From Candidatus Azophilus lithoversatilis (GTDB lineage: Bacteria > Pseudomonadota > Gammaproteobacteria > Pseudomonadales > Azotimanducaceae), in contig JAQAJJ010000009.1 in NCBI GenBank assembly GCA_028278675.1, forward strand, positions 23,946-87,945: DNA of 64,000 nt, given 5' to 3'. The notes under the pieces were generated by a model. It saw only the letters and a list, made by a program, of their open reading frames with translations. It did not search any database and had not been told where the DNA came from. Made by a program: the position numbers and the translations under genes. Below, one piece after another: positions 36,304-46,002 of the stretch. Position 1 is the first letter of the stretch, and each line of letters begins with the position of its first letter.

Positions 36304-37197
36304 TTACCGATTTTGTCCATTCCTAGGATCATGAACCACCATGTCCAAGCCGTCGGCACCATCCAAGCCGAAGGCCTCCATCATGGCCTGCAAGGCCGAA
36401 GTTTGGCCGAGAGGCAACCAATTGCCCGCCGTCAAGCCACCGTCCACCACCAAGGCATGGCCACTGATGAAGGACGCCTCGTCGCTGGCCAGAAAGCAGG
36501 CCGCGTTGGCGATGTCCTCGGGTTCCCCGGTGCGGGGCACCGGCTGCATTTCCTTGAGCAGCGGACGCACTGCGGCAGCATAATCCTCATTGCCGCCAGA
36601 GTGCGCCAGTTGGCCCGCGAAGATCGGCGTAGCGATGCCGCCGGGGCAAATGGCGTTGACGCGAATGCTGAACGGCCCCAATTCCAACGCCACCGAACGG
36701 CTGAGGTTGATCACCGCCGCCTTCACCGCCGAATAGATGTGCGGGCCAAATCCGCCGGTGACGCCGGCGACGCTGGCGGTGGAAAGGATCGCTCCGCCGC
36801 CGCGGGCCTTGAGGCGCGGGACGGCATGCTTCATGCCGAGCACGACCCCGGTGAGCATGGCGCCGACGGTGCGCTCATAGGGCTCGCCCATGTCGGTGGC
36901 CTCCATGTCGCCAGCAACGCCGCCAAAGCCGGCGTTGTTGAACAAGCAGTCAAGGCCCCCGAACTCGGCGGCTGCGGTCTCGATCATGCCCTGCACATCC
37001 GCCTCCCGGCAGACGTCGGCAAATGCGAAGACCGCTTCGGCACCGATGTCCTGCGCAAGTTGGCGGCCCTTCTCGTCCTGCACATCGGCAATGACCACGC
37101 GGGCGCCCTCATCGACGAACTTGCGCACGGTAGCCGCGCCCATGCCGCTGGCCCCTCCAGTCACAACGGCCACCTTGCCGTCCAACCTTCCACTCAT
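36304..37197 (-). CDS. short-chain dehydrogenase/reductase
   Basis: 297 residues from ATG 37197 with AAGGAG upstream. Classical SDR: TGGASGMGAATVR, NNAGFGG, active-site Ser in STASVAGVTGG, YSAVK, and NAICPGGIATPI. About 30 residues longer at the C-terminus than the usual 260. Single gene, divergent from the symporter and ended by a good terminator. Substrate unknown. Confidence 0.83.
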   Translation of the reverse strand: MSGRLDGKVAVVTGGASGMGAATVRKFVDEGARVVIADVQDEKGRQLAQDIGAEAVFAFADVCREADVQGMIETAAAEFGGLDCLFNNAGFGGVAGDMEATDMGEPYERTVGAMLTGVVLGMKHAVPRLKARGGGAILSTASVAGVTGGFGPHIYSAVKAAVINLSRSVALELGPFSIRVNAICPGGIATPIFAGQLAHSGGNEDYAAAVRPLLKEMQPVPRTGEPEDIANAACFLASDEASFISGHALVVDGGLTAGNWLPLGQTSALQAMMEAFGLDGADGLDMVVHDPRNGQNR

Positions 37198-37328
37198 GCA
37201 ATCCGCTCCTTCCGGATGGATGGTTTTCTCAATTTCGTGCCGACTTTCATCCAGTCGCGCCGAGTTGCGCAGCAACTCGAAGGCGAAGCGCCTTCGTAAT
37301 TGTCCAAGCAATCGGTTAGCTTTGCACG

Positions 37329-38816
37329 ATGGCAGCAAAATCAACACGCTTGAGTTTCGGCGTCAAGTTCTTTTTCGGGGCGGGGCAAGCCGCCGAAGGC
37401 ATCAAGACCTGCAGCTTCGGCACCTTCCTGCTTTTCTACTACAATCAAGTACTGGGCCTGTCGGCGGACTTGGCCGGCTTGGCCATCGCCCTGTCGCTGC
37501 TCTTCGACGCCTTGACCGACCCCATTGCGGGCAGCGTGTCGGACCGCTGGCAGGGACCGGGCGGGCGGCGCCATCCCTTCCTTTACGCCTCCGCCCTGCC
37601 CTTGGGACTGAGCTTCTACTTGCTCTTCAACCCTTGGGTGTCCATCGACGGCGCCAGCCAAGCGGGCCTTTTCGCCTGGATGCTGACCGCCACCATCCTG
37701 ACGCGCGCAACGATGACCCTCTACCACGTCCCGCACATGGCATTGGGCGCTGAACTTTCCGACGACTACGACGAGCGCACCGTGCTGGTGGCCATTCGCC
37801 ACTTCTTCGGCGCCCTCGCCTTCATTGGCGTGTTCGCCTTGGGGTTCGGCCACTACTTCTCCCCGTCGGCCGAGTTTCCGAACGGCCAAACCAATCCCGA
37901 AGCCTATCCGCCCTTCGCGCTGGTTCTCAGCGTCCTGATGGTGGCCAGCGTCTTCGCCACCGCGTGGGGAACCCGCAGCCGCATCCCGCATCTGCCCAAG
38001 GCCCGGGCGACCGAAGCGCGGGTGCACGCCACCGAAGTGGTGCTGGAAGCCTGGACGGCCATGCAAAACGCCTCGTTCCGATGGATGATGTTCGGCTTCA
38101 TCCTCATCATCATCGCCTTCGGCGTGGCCGGCGCCACGGCCCTGTACATGTTCACTTTCTTCTGGCAACTGGACCAGTTTCAAATCTTGAGCGTATTGGT
38201 CGCAGGCCCCGTGGGCAGCATGTTCGGCTACACAGCAGCGCGGCGGTTCTTCGTCTGGCTCGATAAGCGCAACGCCATGATCGCTGGCGGCCTGCTCTGG
38301 ATGGTCCTGCACGCCCTGCCGGTGACGCTTCATCTGGCGGGATGGGCACCACCGCCCGGCACTTGGACCACAGCGCTGTTCCTGACGCTGATCACCGTCT
38401 TGGCCGGCGCGGCCATCGCCCAACTGATCGTCGGCATCGGCACCGCCATGGCCGACATCGCTGACGAAAACGAACTGGCCAGCGGTCGTCGGCAGGAAGG
38501 CGTCTTCTTTGGCGCATCGGCCTTCGCCAACAAGTGCTCGGCCGCGCTCGGCTCCTATCTGGCGGGCCTGACGCTGGTCTGGATCGGCTGGCCCAGCGGT
38601 GAAGCGGTGCGCACCGCCGCTGACATCCCGGCCGACACCTTGCTGAGCCTGGCCATCCTCTCCGGTCCGGTCGCGGCACTGCTGGCGCTGCCCGGCCTCG
38701 CCTGCCTGTGCGGCTATCGGCTTAATCGAACCCAGCTCGAAGCAATTCAGACGGCGCTGCGAGGCAAGCAAGGCGCCGCCTCGACGCTGGTGGGCAAGAG
38801 CCGAGCTTCGGCGTAA
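37329..38816 (+). CDS. GPH-type cation symporter (MelB/XylP-like, MFS)
   Basis: 495 residues with twelve predicted membrane helices. Helix 1 has GVKFFFGAGQAAEGIKTCSF; loop 2-3 has LFDALTDPIAGSVSDRW followed by GGRRHPF, the signature of the glycoside-pentoside-hexuronide family. Likely imports a sugar or sugar-like compound with Na+ or H+. Divergent from the SDR at 36304, 131 bases away; substrate not predictable. Confidence 0.82.
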   Translation: MAAKSTRLSFGVKFFFGAGQAAEGIKTCSFGTFLLFYYNQVLGLSADLAGLAIALSLLFDALTDPIAGSVSDRWQGPGGRRHPFLYASALPLGLSFYLLFNPWVSIDGASQAGLFAWMLTATILTRATMTLYHVPHMALGAELSDDYDERTVLVAIRHFFGALAFIGVFALGFGHYFSPSAEFPNGQTNPEAYPPFALVLSVLMVASVFATAWGTRSRIPHLPKARATEARVHATEVVLEAWTAMQNASFRWMMFGFILIIIAFGVAGATALYMFTFFWQLDQFQILSVLVAGPVGSMFGYTAARRFFVWLDKRNAMIAGGLLWMVLHALPVTLHLAGWAPPPGTWTTALFLTLITVLAGAAIAQLIVGIGTAMADIADENELASGRRQEGVFFGASAFANKCSAALGSYLAGLTLVWIGWPSGEAVRTAADIPADTLLSLAILSGPVAALLALPGLACLCGYRLNRTQLEAIQTALRGKQGAASTLVGKSRASA

Positions 38817-38823
38817 GGCGGGT

Positions 38824-39136
38824 TCAGCCTTCGGGGCGGCGTCGCTGTTCCAGCTCGACAATGCGCGCCTGTGCGGCCTTAAGGGCGTGGTGCTGCTCCT
38901 CGGGGGTCAGCAGGTATTCGCCATGCTCCGGGTCGAAGATGCGCAAACGCCCGTCCTCCAGGCGAAGATCTAGGCCCAGAACCTCCGAGAAGCGGCACAG
39001 GCCGCCGTCCCGCTGCTCAAGAACGAACTCCCGAATCGGCTCATCGTCCGATTCGGGGTAGTGGACCGGCGGCGCGGGCTGGTGGCGCGCCGGTCGGAGG
39101 CCAGCGGCGTTTCAGCTGGGGTTCGGCTTGCGGCAT
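38824..39136 (-). pseudogene. decayed Uma2/DUF820 gene: internal deletion plus frameshift
   Basis: The ATG at 39136 opens MPQAEPQLKRRW, like the gene at the left window edge. A one-base shift leads to PAPPVHYPESDDEP, the Uma2 opening. This joins directly to SEVLGLDLRLEDGRLRIFD and PEHGEYLLTPEE, the usual Uma2 C-terminus. The nuclease core of roughly 130-150 residues is missing. Upstream flank matches the left-edge copy at about 39106-39172 and 39230-39247. Confidence 0.7.
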
Positions 39137-39276
39137 GGCGGGTTCCTTGGTGGGGCCGTTGCTCAACGCCGCCTGTCACCGAAGCAGTTTCGCGCAGCGA
39201 AACTCGAATGCGACCGTCAGGTCGCACGGGCATCGGCCCGTTCCGTTGTCTTCGGGGCGGGTGGCGGGACAGGGTA

Positions 39277-40988
39277 CTAGGTGCCCGGGCCGTCGCCGTT
39301 GGTGTCCACGTCATTGCCAACGGCCGTGGCCTTGGCGTTCCCGCACACCGTGGCCGCGATCCTGCTGACCCCGGTGCTTGGGAGCCGGCCCGAATGGCCC
39401 TCCACCGAGGCGCAGATGTCCGCCAGCACCTGGTCGATGCCGTCGAGGCGGTCCTCGCCCAGGCTGCGGCCGACAACCGCGGAGTTGTTCTTCAGGACGC
39501 CGTTGCTGCGCACCATGTGCTGCACCTCAAGCGCGTTGTCCGACAGCAGTTCGCACGCGCCCCGGCCGCTTTTCCAGCCACCGCGAAACACTCCGCCCAC
39601 GTAGTCGCTGCTGAAGGACCTCGTGGCGTTGCCGGGGACCTCGCCCAGCTCACCGAAGTAGTTTTCGCCGTCCTGGTCGTAGCAGTCAATGAAGACCGAG
39701 CAGTCGGCCAGGGCCGCGCAGCGGACCCGCAGGAAGGACAGGTCCGCGCCCTGTGTCTTGACCACGCCGTGCGCGTAGGCCCGTCTCTCAAGGCCGGCGT
39801 AGGAGATCGTCCCCATGCTAATGACCGGGTCGCCATTGTCATTGCCGTCCAGATTGAAGTCGAGCATGGCCACTGCGGTGAAATCGCCCGGACTCAGCGC
39901 CTTAACGCCCCCGGGCACGTAGAGGAATTCCGTCTGGCCGCCCCCCGGGGCGATGGGGACGCTGACGGCCGCCTGGCCGTTGGACAGCTCCGCCTTGGAG
40001 AACGAGTCCCCGGCGCCGTACACCACCTGGTCGTCCGTCCTGAACGCACCGCTGACCACCACGTCAACGTTGCCTTCAAGGCTGGGGTAAATAAAGTCAT
40101 CAGCCAAGTCGTTCGGAGTGCCGCTGTCGTCCACGACCGGCCTCGCGGGGTACTGCGTATAGATCCTGTCCCCGTCCGGGGTGGCGCCCGAGACGGTTGT
40201 CGTCAAGGTGCCCACCCTGGGGCGTTGATCGGGTCTTCGCCCTCGACCGCGTAGGTCGCATTGGAGGTCTGGAACACCGTGCGCTCGTCCACCGCCACCG
40301 TGGCCCGATTCACTGCGGCGCCCAGGCTGATGCTGACGGCGTCCGCCAGCTTGAGCACCTGCCGATTGACGAGGCTGTTCGCGGCCGACGTGTCAACCGC
40401 GCCGCTCACCTTCGGGAAGGGCGCCCCGTCTTCAGTCGTCACGGCCCTCACCACAACCGACGTGGCCGTGATCGCCACACCCCTGACCGGATTGCCGCCA
40501 TTGTCGTAGCCTATGGTTTCCGGACTCACCAGCAAGTCGGGCACGAGAAAGGAAATCGTTTCATTCACTCCAATGTCTTCCCTAGCCGCTACCCAAATGC
40601 TGACGGTCGCGGTGCCCTCATCTCCCAAGTCGTGGATCCGCGAGACCAGCCCGGCGGTCTGACTACCTGAGCCATCGAGGAGCAACAGATCCTGGGGGAA
40701 AACTTGCCGGGCGAAAACCGCGCCCGTCAGAGTGTAGGTAAGATACGCTTGGTTGCCAGCCGCAATCTTGAAGTCGGTGGTGAGCCGCAGGGACGGTCGC
40801 TCGGCAGCGCCATCGCCGCCGCGCCCCGAGCTGAGCCGAACCACCGTGCCATCGTCCGAGCCCAGAAGCTCCTCGGCGATCACGTAGGGATCGGATGCCG
40901 TTTGCGCCAAGGTGGCCGCCCAAGCGCCCACGGCGAACAACGTGCCGCTGGTGAACAGGGCCACCGCCCGCCCTGCGTATCTGATCAT
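39277..40988 (-). pseudogene. frameshifted paralogue of the large secreted six-cysteine protein
   Basis: Two frames, 40203-40988 (signal peptide MIRYAGRAVALFTSG onward) and 39277-40215, together match the intact neighbour at 41419-43155 along its length. The break is at about 40215-40222: the first frame ends shortly after DPINAP and the second resumes RVGTLTTTVSG, needing one missing base. Six Cys, the VQHMVRS segment and the tail VDTNGDGPGT are all conserved, so the lesion is recent, a sequencing error or a recoding site. Function unknown; predicted secreted. Confidence 0.65.
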
Positions 40989-41418
40989 TTGAGCCCCCGC
41001 TTTACCTTCGAGTCTGTTTGCTGAAATGGATTGTCTGTTGGCTGAAATGGAGTGAAAGACTCCGCTGCGACCAAGCCCAAGCCGCGCCTCGGCACCAAGG
41101 ACAACCCGCCCGCCAAACGCTGCGAGAAACGAGTTGTCATGACTCCACTACTTGCTGGCTTGGTGCGCCATTCCCCGCGGCCTTGAGCGCCATGGCAACG
41201 CCTGCGGCGCCCCCGGTTCGAATGTTGCCGACGCCGAGCGGGCTGTGCTGGCGCACGGGGACCGGGTGTTGAAGGCCCGGAGAGCGCAAAGGACTGTCTT
41301 CCGAAAAAGAAAGTCCCCGGCCGCGATGGCGACCGGGGACTCAATCAAATGATCAGCCTCCTGGTGGAGCGGGCGGCGCCCAGATTAGGAGCGCACCCGC
41401 CGGAAGTCCACCCGCTTG
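40989..41418. other. intergenic leader between the tandem secreted genes
   Basis: No convincing gene. The part next to the frameshifted copy (about 40989-41141) resembles the leader of the other copy (about 43156-43316), including an AAACGCTGCGAGA/AAACGCTGCAAGA segment, so the duplication took in promoter sequence. The part near 41303-41340 is the terminator of the intact copy. Confidence 0.5.
41303..41340 (-). terminator. intrinsic terminator of the intact secreted-protein gene
   Basis: On the minus strand an 8-bp stem GTCCCCGG / CCGGGGAC (with CGCC..GCGG inside) is followed by TTTCTTTTT. It sits about 80 bases after the stop at 41419. Confidence 0.8.
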
Positions 41419-43155
41419 CTAGGTGCCGGGTTCGTCGCCGTTGGTGTCGACAGTATTGGGAACGGCCACGGCATTGGCGTTCTGGCAGATCGTTTCCGGT
41501 ATGGAACTGATCGGATTAGCCGGGTCAGTTGTTTTGTCTTCGACCCGGCCCAAATGGCCCTCCACCGAGTCGCAGATATCCGCCAGCACCTCGTCGATGC
41601 TGTCGAGGCGACCCTCGCTCAGGCTACGGCCGACAACCGCGGAGTTGTTCGACAGGATGTCGCCGCTGCGCACCATGTGCTGGACCTCAAGCGGGTTGTT
41701 CGACAGCAGGTCGCACGCGCCCCGGCCACTAGTCCAGCCGCCGCCCAGCGCTCCGCTCACGAAGTCACTGTTGTACACTTTCGTGGCGCCTTCGTCAATC
41801 TCGCCCAGCTCATCGAAGTAAACCGTGCCTTCCTGGTCGTTGCAGTCGACGAAAACCGTGCAGAGGCCCGGCCCCGCGCAGCGGACCCGTATGAAGGATT
41901 GGTCTGTGCCGGCCCCCCTGACCACGCCGTGAGCGTAGGCCTCGACTTCAAGGCCAGCGTAAGCGATGCTTCCGAAGCTATTGACCATGAGGCCATTGTC
42001 GTTGCCTGCTTCATCGAAGTCCAAAATGGCAATCGCGTTGACATTGTCCTGACTTATCGCTTCATCGCCCGCGGGCACGTAGAGGAATTCCATCGCACGG
42101 CTCGCCGAGGCGATGGCGATTTCGGCGACCCTGATCCTACTGGTGTCGTCGTCGGCGGGCGCCAGCGCCTCGGTGAAAGTGGTGTTTGGCGGGGCAGCAC
42201 CGTACACCACCTTGTCGCCGGACTTGATGGGGCCGCTAACCATCACGCTAACGTTGCCTGCCAAGGATGAGTCAAGTACGCCACCACTGACGACCGGCTT
42301 AGTGGGATCAAGCGCGTAGATCGTGTCCCCGCCGGCGGTGGTGCCTGTTATGGTTACCGACAAGGTACCTACTAAAAGGGCCCTGACCGGAGTGGCATCG
42401 TCGCCATCGTCGGTTGGCGCCGTGTAAGTTCTGTCGGGGTCTGAGCTCTGGAACTTCATGCGGGAGCTTACCGCCACCCAAGCTTCCCCGGCTTGTGCCT
42501 CGTCACCCAAGCTGATGCTGACGGCGTCCGCCAATTTGATCACCGCTATAGCGTCCAAATCAGTCAAGCCTGTCACCTCTTCCGGGAAAGGACTGGCGTT
42601 GGAACCCGCTGAGGACTTGATCCCAACCACTGACGCCGCGATGGACACGCCCCTGGTCGGCGTGTCTGCGTCGGGGTCTATGGTTATCGGCGTCACTTTC
42701 AAGTTGGGCACACTAAAGGAAAGGCTCTCGTCATCGTCAAAGGTACCAGTGGTTTCCACCGTGAATGTGACGCTGTCGTCGTCCGTGTTACCCCCTTCCT
42801 TGATCGACGAGGTGATCCCGGACGTCCTATCACCGTCGGAGTCGACAAGCATCAACGTGCTGGCGCCGACATTACTGGCGAAAACCGCACCCGAAAGGTT
42901 GAACGTGACGTCCGCTACGTTGCCTGAACTAATGTCCTCTTCGGGGGTGAGCCGCACCTCCGGTCGCTCGGCGCTGTCATCACCACCGACCGCATCGCCC
43001 AGCAAGACCTGCGTACCGCCATCCGGGCTAATAAGCTCTTCGGCGACCACGTAGGGGTCTACTATCGTTTGGGCCAAGGTGTTCGCCCAAGCGCCGCTGG
43101 CGAACAAAGCGCCGCTGGCGAACAGGGCGATTGCCCTTCCTGCGTGTCTGATCAT
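41419..43155 (-). CDS. large secreted six-cysteine protein of unknown function
   Basis: 578 residues from ATG 43155, chosen over ATG 43167 because GGAG lies six bases before it and the paralogue starts at the same point (MIRHAG / MIRYAG). Signal peptide, then a beta-rich, Asp/Ser/Thr-rich body, and a C-terminal domain with six Cys conserved in the paralogue (VRC, LC, FVDC, GAC, DIC, TIC), fit for three disulfides. Segments EVQHMVRSGD and NNSAVVGRSL are strongly kept. The tail VDTNGDEPGT resembles a DxNxD calcium loop. No known domain recognised. Confidence 0.6.
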   Translation of the reverse strand: MIRHAGRAIALFASGALFASGAWANTLAQTIVDPYVVAEELISPDGGTQVLLGDAVGGDDSAERPEVRLTPEEDISSGNVADVTFNLSGAVFASNVGASTLMLVDSDGDRTSGITSSIKEGGNTDDDSVTFTVETTGTFDDDESLSFSVPNLKVTPITIDPDADTPTRGVSIAASVVGIKSSAGSNASPFPEEVTGLTDLDAIAVIKLADAVSISLGDEAQAGEAWVAVSSRMKFQSSDPDRTYTAPTDDGDDATPVRALLVGTLSVTITGTTAGGDTIYALDPTKPVVSGGVLDSSLAGNVSVMVSGPIKSGDKVVYGAAPPNTTFTEALAPADDDTSRIRVAEIAIASASRAMEFLYVPAGDEAISQDNVNAIAILDFDEAGNDNGLMVNSFGSIAYAGLEVEAYAHGVVRGAGTDQSFIRVRCAGPGLCTVFVDCNDQEGTVYFDELGEIDEGATKVYNSDFVSGALGGGWTSGRGACDLLSNNPLEVQHMVRSGDILSNNSAVVGRSLSEGRLDSIDEVLADICDSVEGHLGRVEDKTTDPANPISSIPETICQNANAVAVPNTVDTNGDEPGT

Positions 43156-43681
43156 TTGAGTCTCCATTTCTGGTTGAGTCTTCCTTATCGAATGAGATTA
43201 TCGAACTGGATTGAACAAAGCCACCAATGGCAAGCCCAAACCGCTCCGCACTGCTTCCCAACGCCGGGCCAATGATAACCCGTCCGCGAAACGCTGCAAG
43301 AGGTTACAGAGCATAAATTCCCATGTAAAGAAAAAAAAACCTCTTTTTCCCAAAAAATTCCCAAAAACAAGGCTTCCTGATGCCCTCCAAGGTACCTTGG
43401 CAGCCTTGACGGATCGATTTAGGCTGGCGCCCAGGAGCCTGCGCCTTCGGAAGTCGCGAAAGCGAAAATTCGCTGCCGCCGTCCCTTTGGACGGGCGATT
43501 GAGGAGAACATCCAGCTGTATTTGACGAAATCGAACGTCCAAAGGGGCGGATGAGAGCGGATTTGCAGCCGTGAATTCCGGAGGCAGAGGCTCCTAGCTG
43601 GTTTACGGGACAGCACACTAGCTGGCGCCAATGCCGCTAATCCAGCTCAGCGACCCCATCAAAACCGGCGTCAACTCAAGA
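43156..43681. other. intergenic region between the secreted protein and the secretin
   Basis: No gene supported. It holds the duplicated leader (to about 43316), an AT-rich tract at about 43320-43370 with TTCCCAAAAA twice, and a palindromic element at 43433-43595. GCTGGCGCC occurs as a direct repeat at 43423-43431 and 43621-43629, flanking that element. Confidence 0.5.
43433..43595. repeat. palindromic element, AGGAGCCT family, copy C
   Basis: The left end AGGAGCCTGCGCCTTCGGAA is the inverse of the right end (TTCCGGAGGCAGAGGCTCCT) at most positions. Inner arms CCTTTGGACGGGCGATT and AATCGAACGTCCAAAGG pair at 15 of 17. Nearly identical to 10872-11052. A 9-bp direct repeat (GCTGGCGCC) lies on either side and could be a target duplication. 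Confidence 0.75.
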
Positions 43682-45772
43682 TTACTCCTTCATAAACCGC
43701 CGATGAAGCTCCAGTTCTTCCTTTATCTTCTCCGTCAGCCGAGCGCCTTCGAGGTGATTGCGGATGACGTAGGGAGTGACCATCACCAGAAGCTCGGTGC
43801 GGTCGCTCTGATAGTTGTCGACCCGGAACAGGCGGCCAAGCAGGGGCAGGCGGCCGAGGCCCGGCACGCCGGCGGTGCCGGTGCTGACGTTTTCGGAGAT
43901 CAACCCGCCCATCAGCAGGGAACTGCCGTCCTTGAGCGTGAGCCCGGTAGCCAGGCTGCGCGTCAAGATGGTGGGGCTGCCCGCAATGCTGGTGGCGGCG
44001 GTGGGCCGCGCCTCGCTGAGCGTTTGGCTAATCTCCAAGTCCACCAGCCCCCCCGCCTGCACCAGGGGAGTAATGCTCAAGTCGATGCCGGTGCTGCGGT
44101 AGGTTACCTGCTGCAGCACGTTGGTGGAGCCGTCCACCTGAAAGCTGTCCTCGGAAGTTTGGGAGATCACCGGAATTTCATTGCCCACGCTGATGGTGGC
44201 CTGTTCGCCGCTCTTAACCAGCAGCTTGGGCTGCGAACGAATGGACACATTGCCTTGGTCATAGAACAGGTCGAGCACCGCGCGGGTCGTGCCTGCGTTG
44301 TCGAGCACGAGGGAAAGGCCCTTGGCCTGTATCCCCAAGGCCTCCCTGGTGCCGCCCGTGAGGGACCAATCGCCGCTGATGCCCTCCCTGAGCAGGAAAT
44401 CGAAGCCGGAGCCCTCGTCATGGCTCAGCGTGACTTCCGCAATGAGCATTTCGATCAGCACGGAGGGCACGGGCTGGTCCAGCTTTTCCATCACGGCGCG
44501 AATCTCGGCCCATGCCTCGCCGGAACCGCGGTATATGAGCAGGTTGCGCCGTTCATCGACCACCAAGGGGCCGGGACCGTCCCGCGCCGCGCCCTCCGCG
44601 GACGCATCGTCGCCGGCCCTGCCGACGGCGCGGCGCGGTGAACGGCTGCTGGCGTCGCTGCCGACGATTTGGCCGAGGATGTCCACCAAGTCCGCCACCT
44701 GCGTGTTCTTCACTTCATAGGTGAAAAGGCCGGATTCGACCTCGCCCCGGTGCTCTTCGTCAAAGCTCTCGATCCAGTCGACGGCGTGGTCGAGCACGGC
44801 CGGGCTTTGGGCGAAAACCACCAGCTTGCCGAGGTAATCGAAGGGCAGGAAGATGATGTTGCCCAACCGGCTGCCGACGTTGTAGCCCTCCGCTTCCAGC
44901 ACCCTGCTCACCGTTTGGGCGAGATCTTCCGGGGCCATGAAGCGGGGCTCGACGATCAGGCCGTGGCGCCCCCGCAGCAGCGGCTGATCGAGCACTTCGA
45001 TGAGTTCGAGAGCTTGGGCAATCCACTCGAATGTGCCCTTGAGCAGCAAGGCGTTGCGATCGCTTTCGTTGGAGATCTGCAGATTGGTGCTGGGAAACGC
45101 CTGGCGCAACATACTGATGACCTGGTTGGGCGCCACCACATGCAAGGGCACCAACTGAAACACCGTGCGGTGGGTGGCCGGCACTTCCGGCAGGGTGCGC
45201 CCGCTGATGAGCAGCGGCACTTCGCCGGATTCGATTTCCTGGGTGGCGAGGAAGGTGAGCACCTCATCCTGTTCGCGGATGGTGACGCCGTATTCCTGCA
45301 GCACCTGGCGGGCGGTGTTGAAGAACTGACGCGGCGGCACTGGGCTGGTGAGGCGCAGGGTGACGAGATCAGTCTTCTTCTGCAGGCCCGGCGAGATGAC
45401 AAAGGACATGCCGAGCTGGGTGCCAAACACTTCGTTGATGAAGGCGACGATGGGCACGCCGTTGAAGGCCGCTTCGATGGGCGGGCCTTCGAGGCCGGCG
45501 CCGAGTTCGTCCTCCGCGCCCCGGGCCTGGGTGCGGGTGATGCGTACGCCGGGCGTGGGGCTGTAGCGGCCTTCCTCCTCCGCTTGAGCCTCCGGGGTGG
45601 AGAGGTCCTTGCCTTCGGCTTCGATGGGTGGGCGGATGGGTTCCGGGAAGGGGGCAACGCCGAAGGTGGCGCAACCGCCCAGGCCAGCCGCCACGGTGAG
45701 GGAAGCCGCTCGGGCAAGCGCGACCAACAGGCGGCGCCAGCGCCCATTCCGCTTCGGAATGCGCCTGACCAT
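43682..45772 (-). CDS. stand-alone secretin lipoprotein (GspD/PulD family)
   Basis: 696 residues from ATG 45772 (upstream in-frame starts exist at 45832 and others). Signal peptide with lipobox LGGC, Cys34. N0-type domain (about 80-170), N1/N3-like domains (HRTVFQLVPLHVVAPNQV; FTYEVKNTQVADLVDIL), then the secretin beta-barrel (VLIEMLIAEVTL, PKLLVKSGEQATISVGNEIP, VPGLGRLPLLGRLF). It would form an outer-membrane ring for type II secretion or a pilus. No gspC, E-M or pil genes are nearby, so its inner-membrane partners are unknown. Confidence 0.85.
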   Translation of the reverse strand: MVRRIPKRNGRWRRLLVALARAASLTVAAGLGGCATFGVAPFPEPIRPPIEAEGKDLSTPEAQAEEEGRYSPTPGVRITRTQARGAEDELGAGLEGPPIEAAFNGVPIVAFINEVFGTQLGMSFVISPGLQKKTDLVTLRLTSPVPPRQFFNTARQVLQEYGVTIREQDEVLTFLATQEIESGEVPLLISGRTLPEVPATHRTVFQLVPLHVVAPNQVISMLRQAFPSTNLQISNESDRNALLLKGTFEWIAQALELIEVLDQPLLRGRHGLIVEPRFMAPEDLAQTVSRVLEAEGYNVGSRLGNIIFLPFDYLGKLVVFAQSPAVLDHAVDWIESFDEEHRGEVESGLFTYEVKNTQVADLVDILGQIVGSDASSRSPRRAVGRAGDDASAEGAARDGPGPLVVDERRNLLIYRGSGEAWAEIRAVMEKLDQPVPSVLIEMLIAEVTLSHDEGSGFDFLLREGISGDWSLTGGTREALGIQAKGLSLVLDNAGTTRAVLDLFYDQGNVSIRSQPKLLVKSGEQATISVGNEIPVISQTSEDSFQVDGSTNVLQQVTYRSTGIDLSITPLVQAGGLVDLEISQTLSEARPTAATSIAGSPTILTRSLATGLTLKDGSSLLMGGLISENVSTGTAGVPGLGRLPLLGRLFRVDNYQSDRTELLVMVTPYVIRNHLEGARLTEKIKEELELHRRFMKE

Positions 45773-46002
45773 TGAAACTTGCTCACACATGTCTTGCTCA
45801 CGCATGTCAGGAAGACGTGTTGCGGGCGTCAAGTTGCGGGTGCGCGGTCAAGAGGCAGCCACCAGATTGCCGGGATGGCGCAATAGTACGCTAAAGCGCC
45901 TTGGGGCGCTAAGGAACCTCGGGTCAAGCCGGAGGTGAAGCGCTTGCCCAGAACCGCCGCGGCGACTAAACTGCCGCGCCCTGCAAATAGGTGGAGTCGG
46001 CG

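Noticed and set aside
37341..38861. 506-codon open frame antisense to the symporter
   Set aside because: Gln/Gly/His-rich shadow; the symporter has a family signature and membrane helices.
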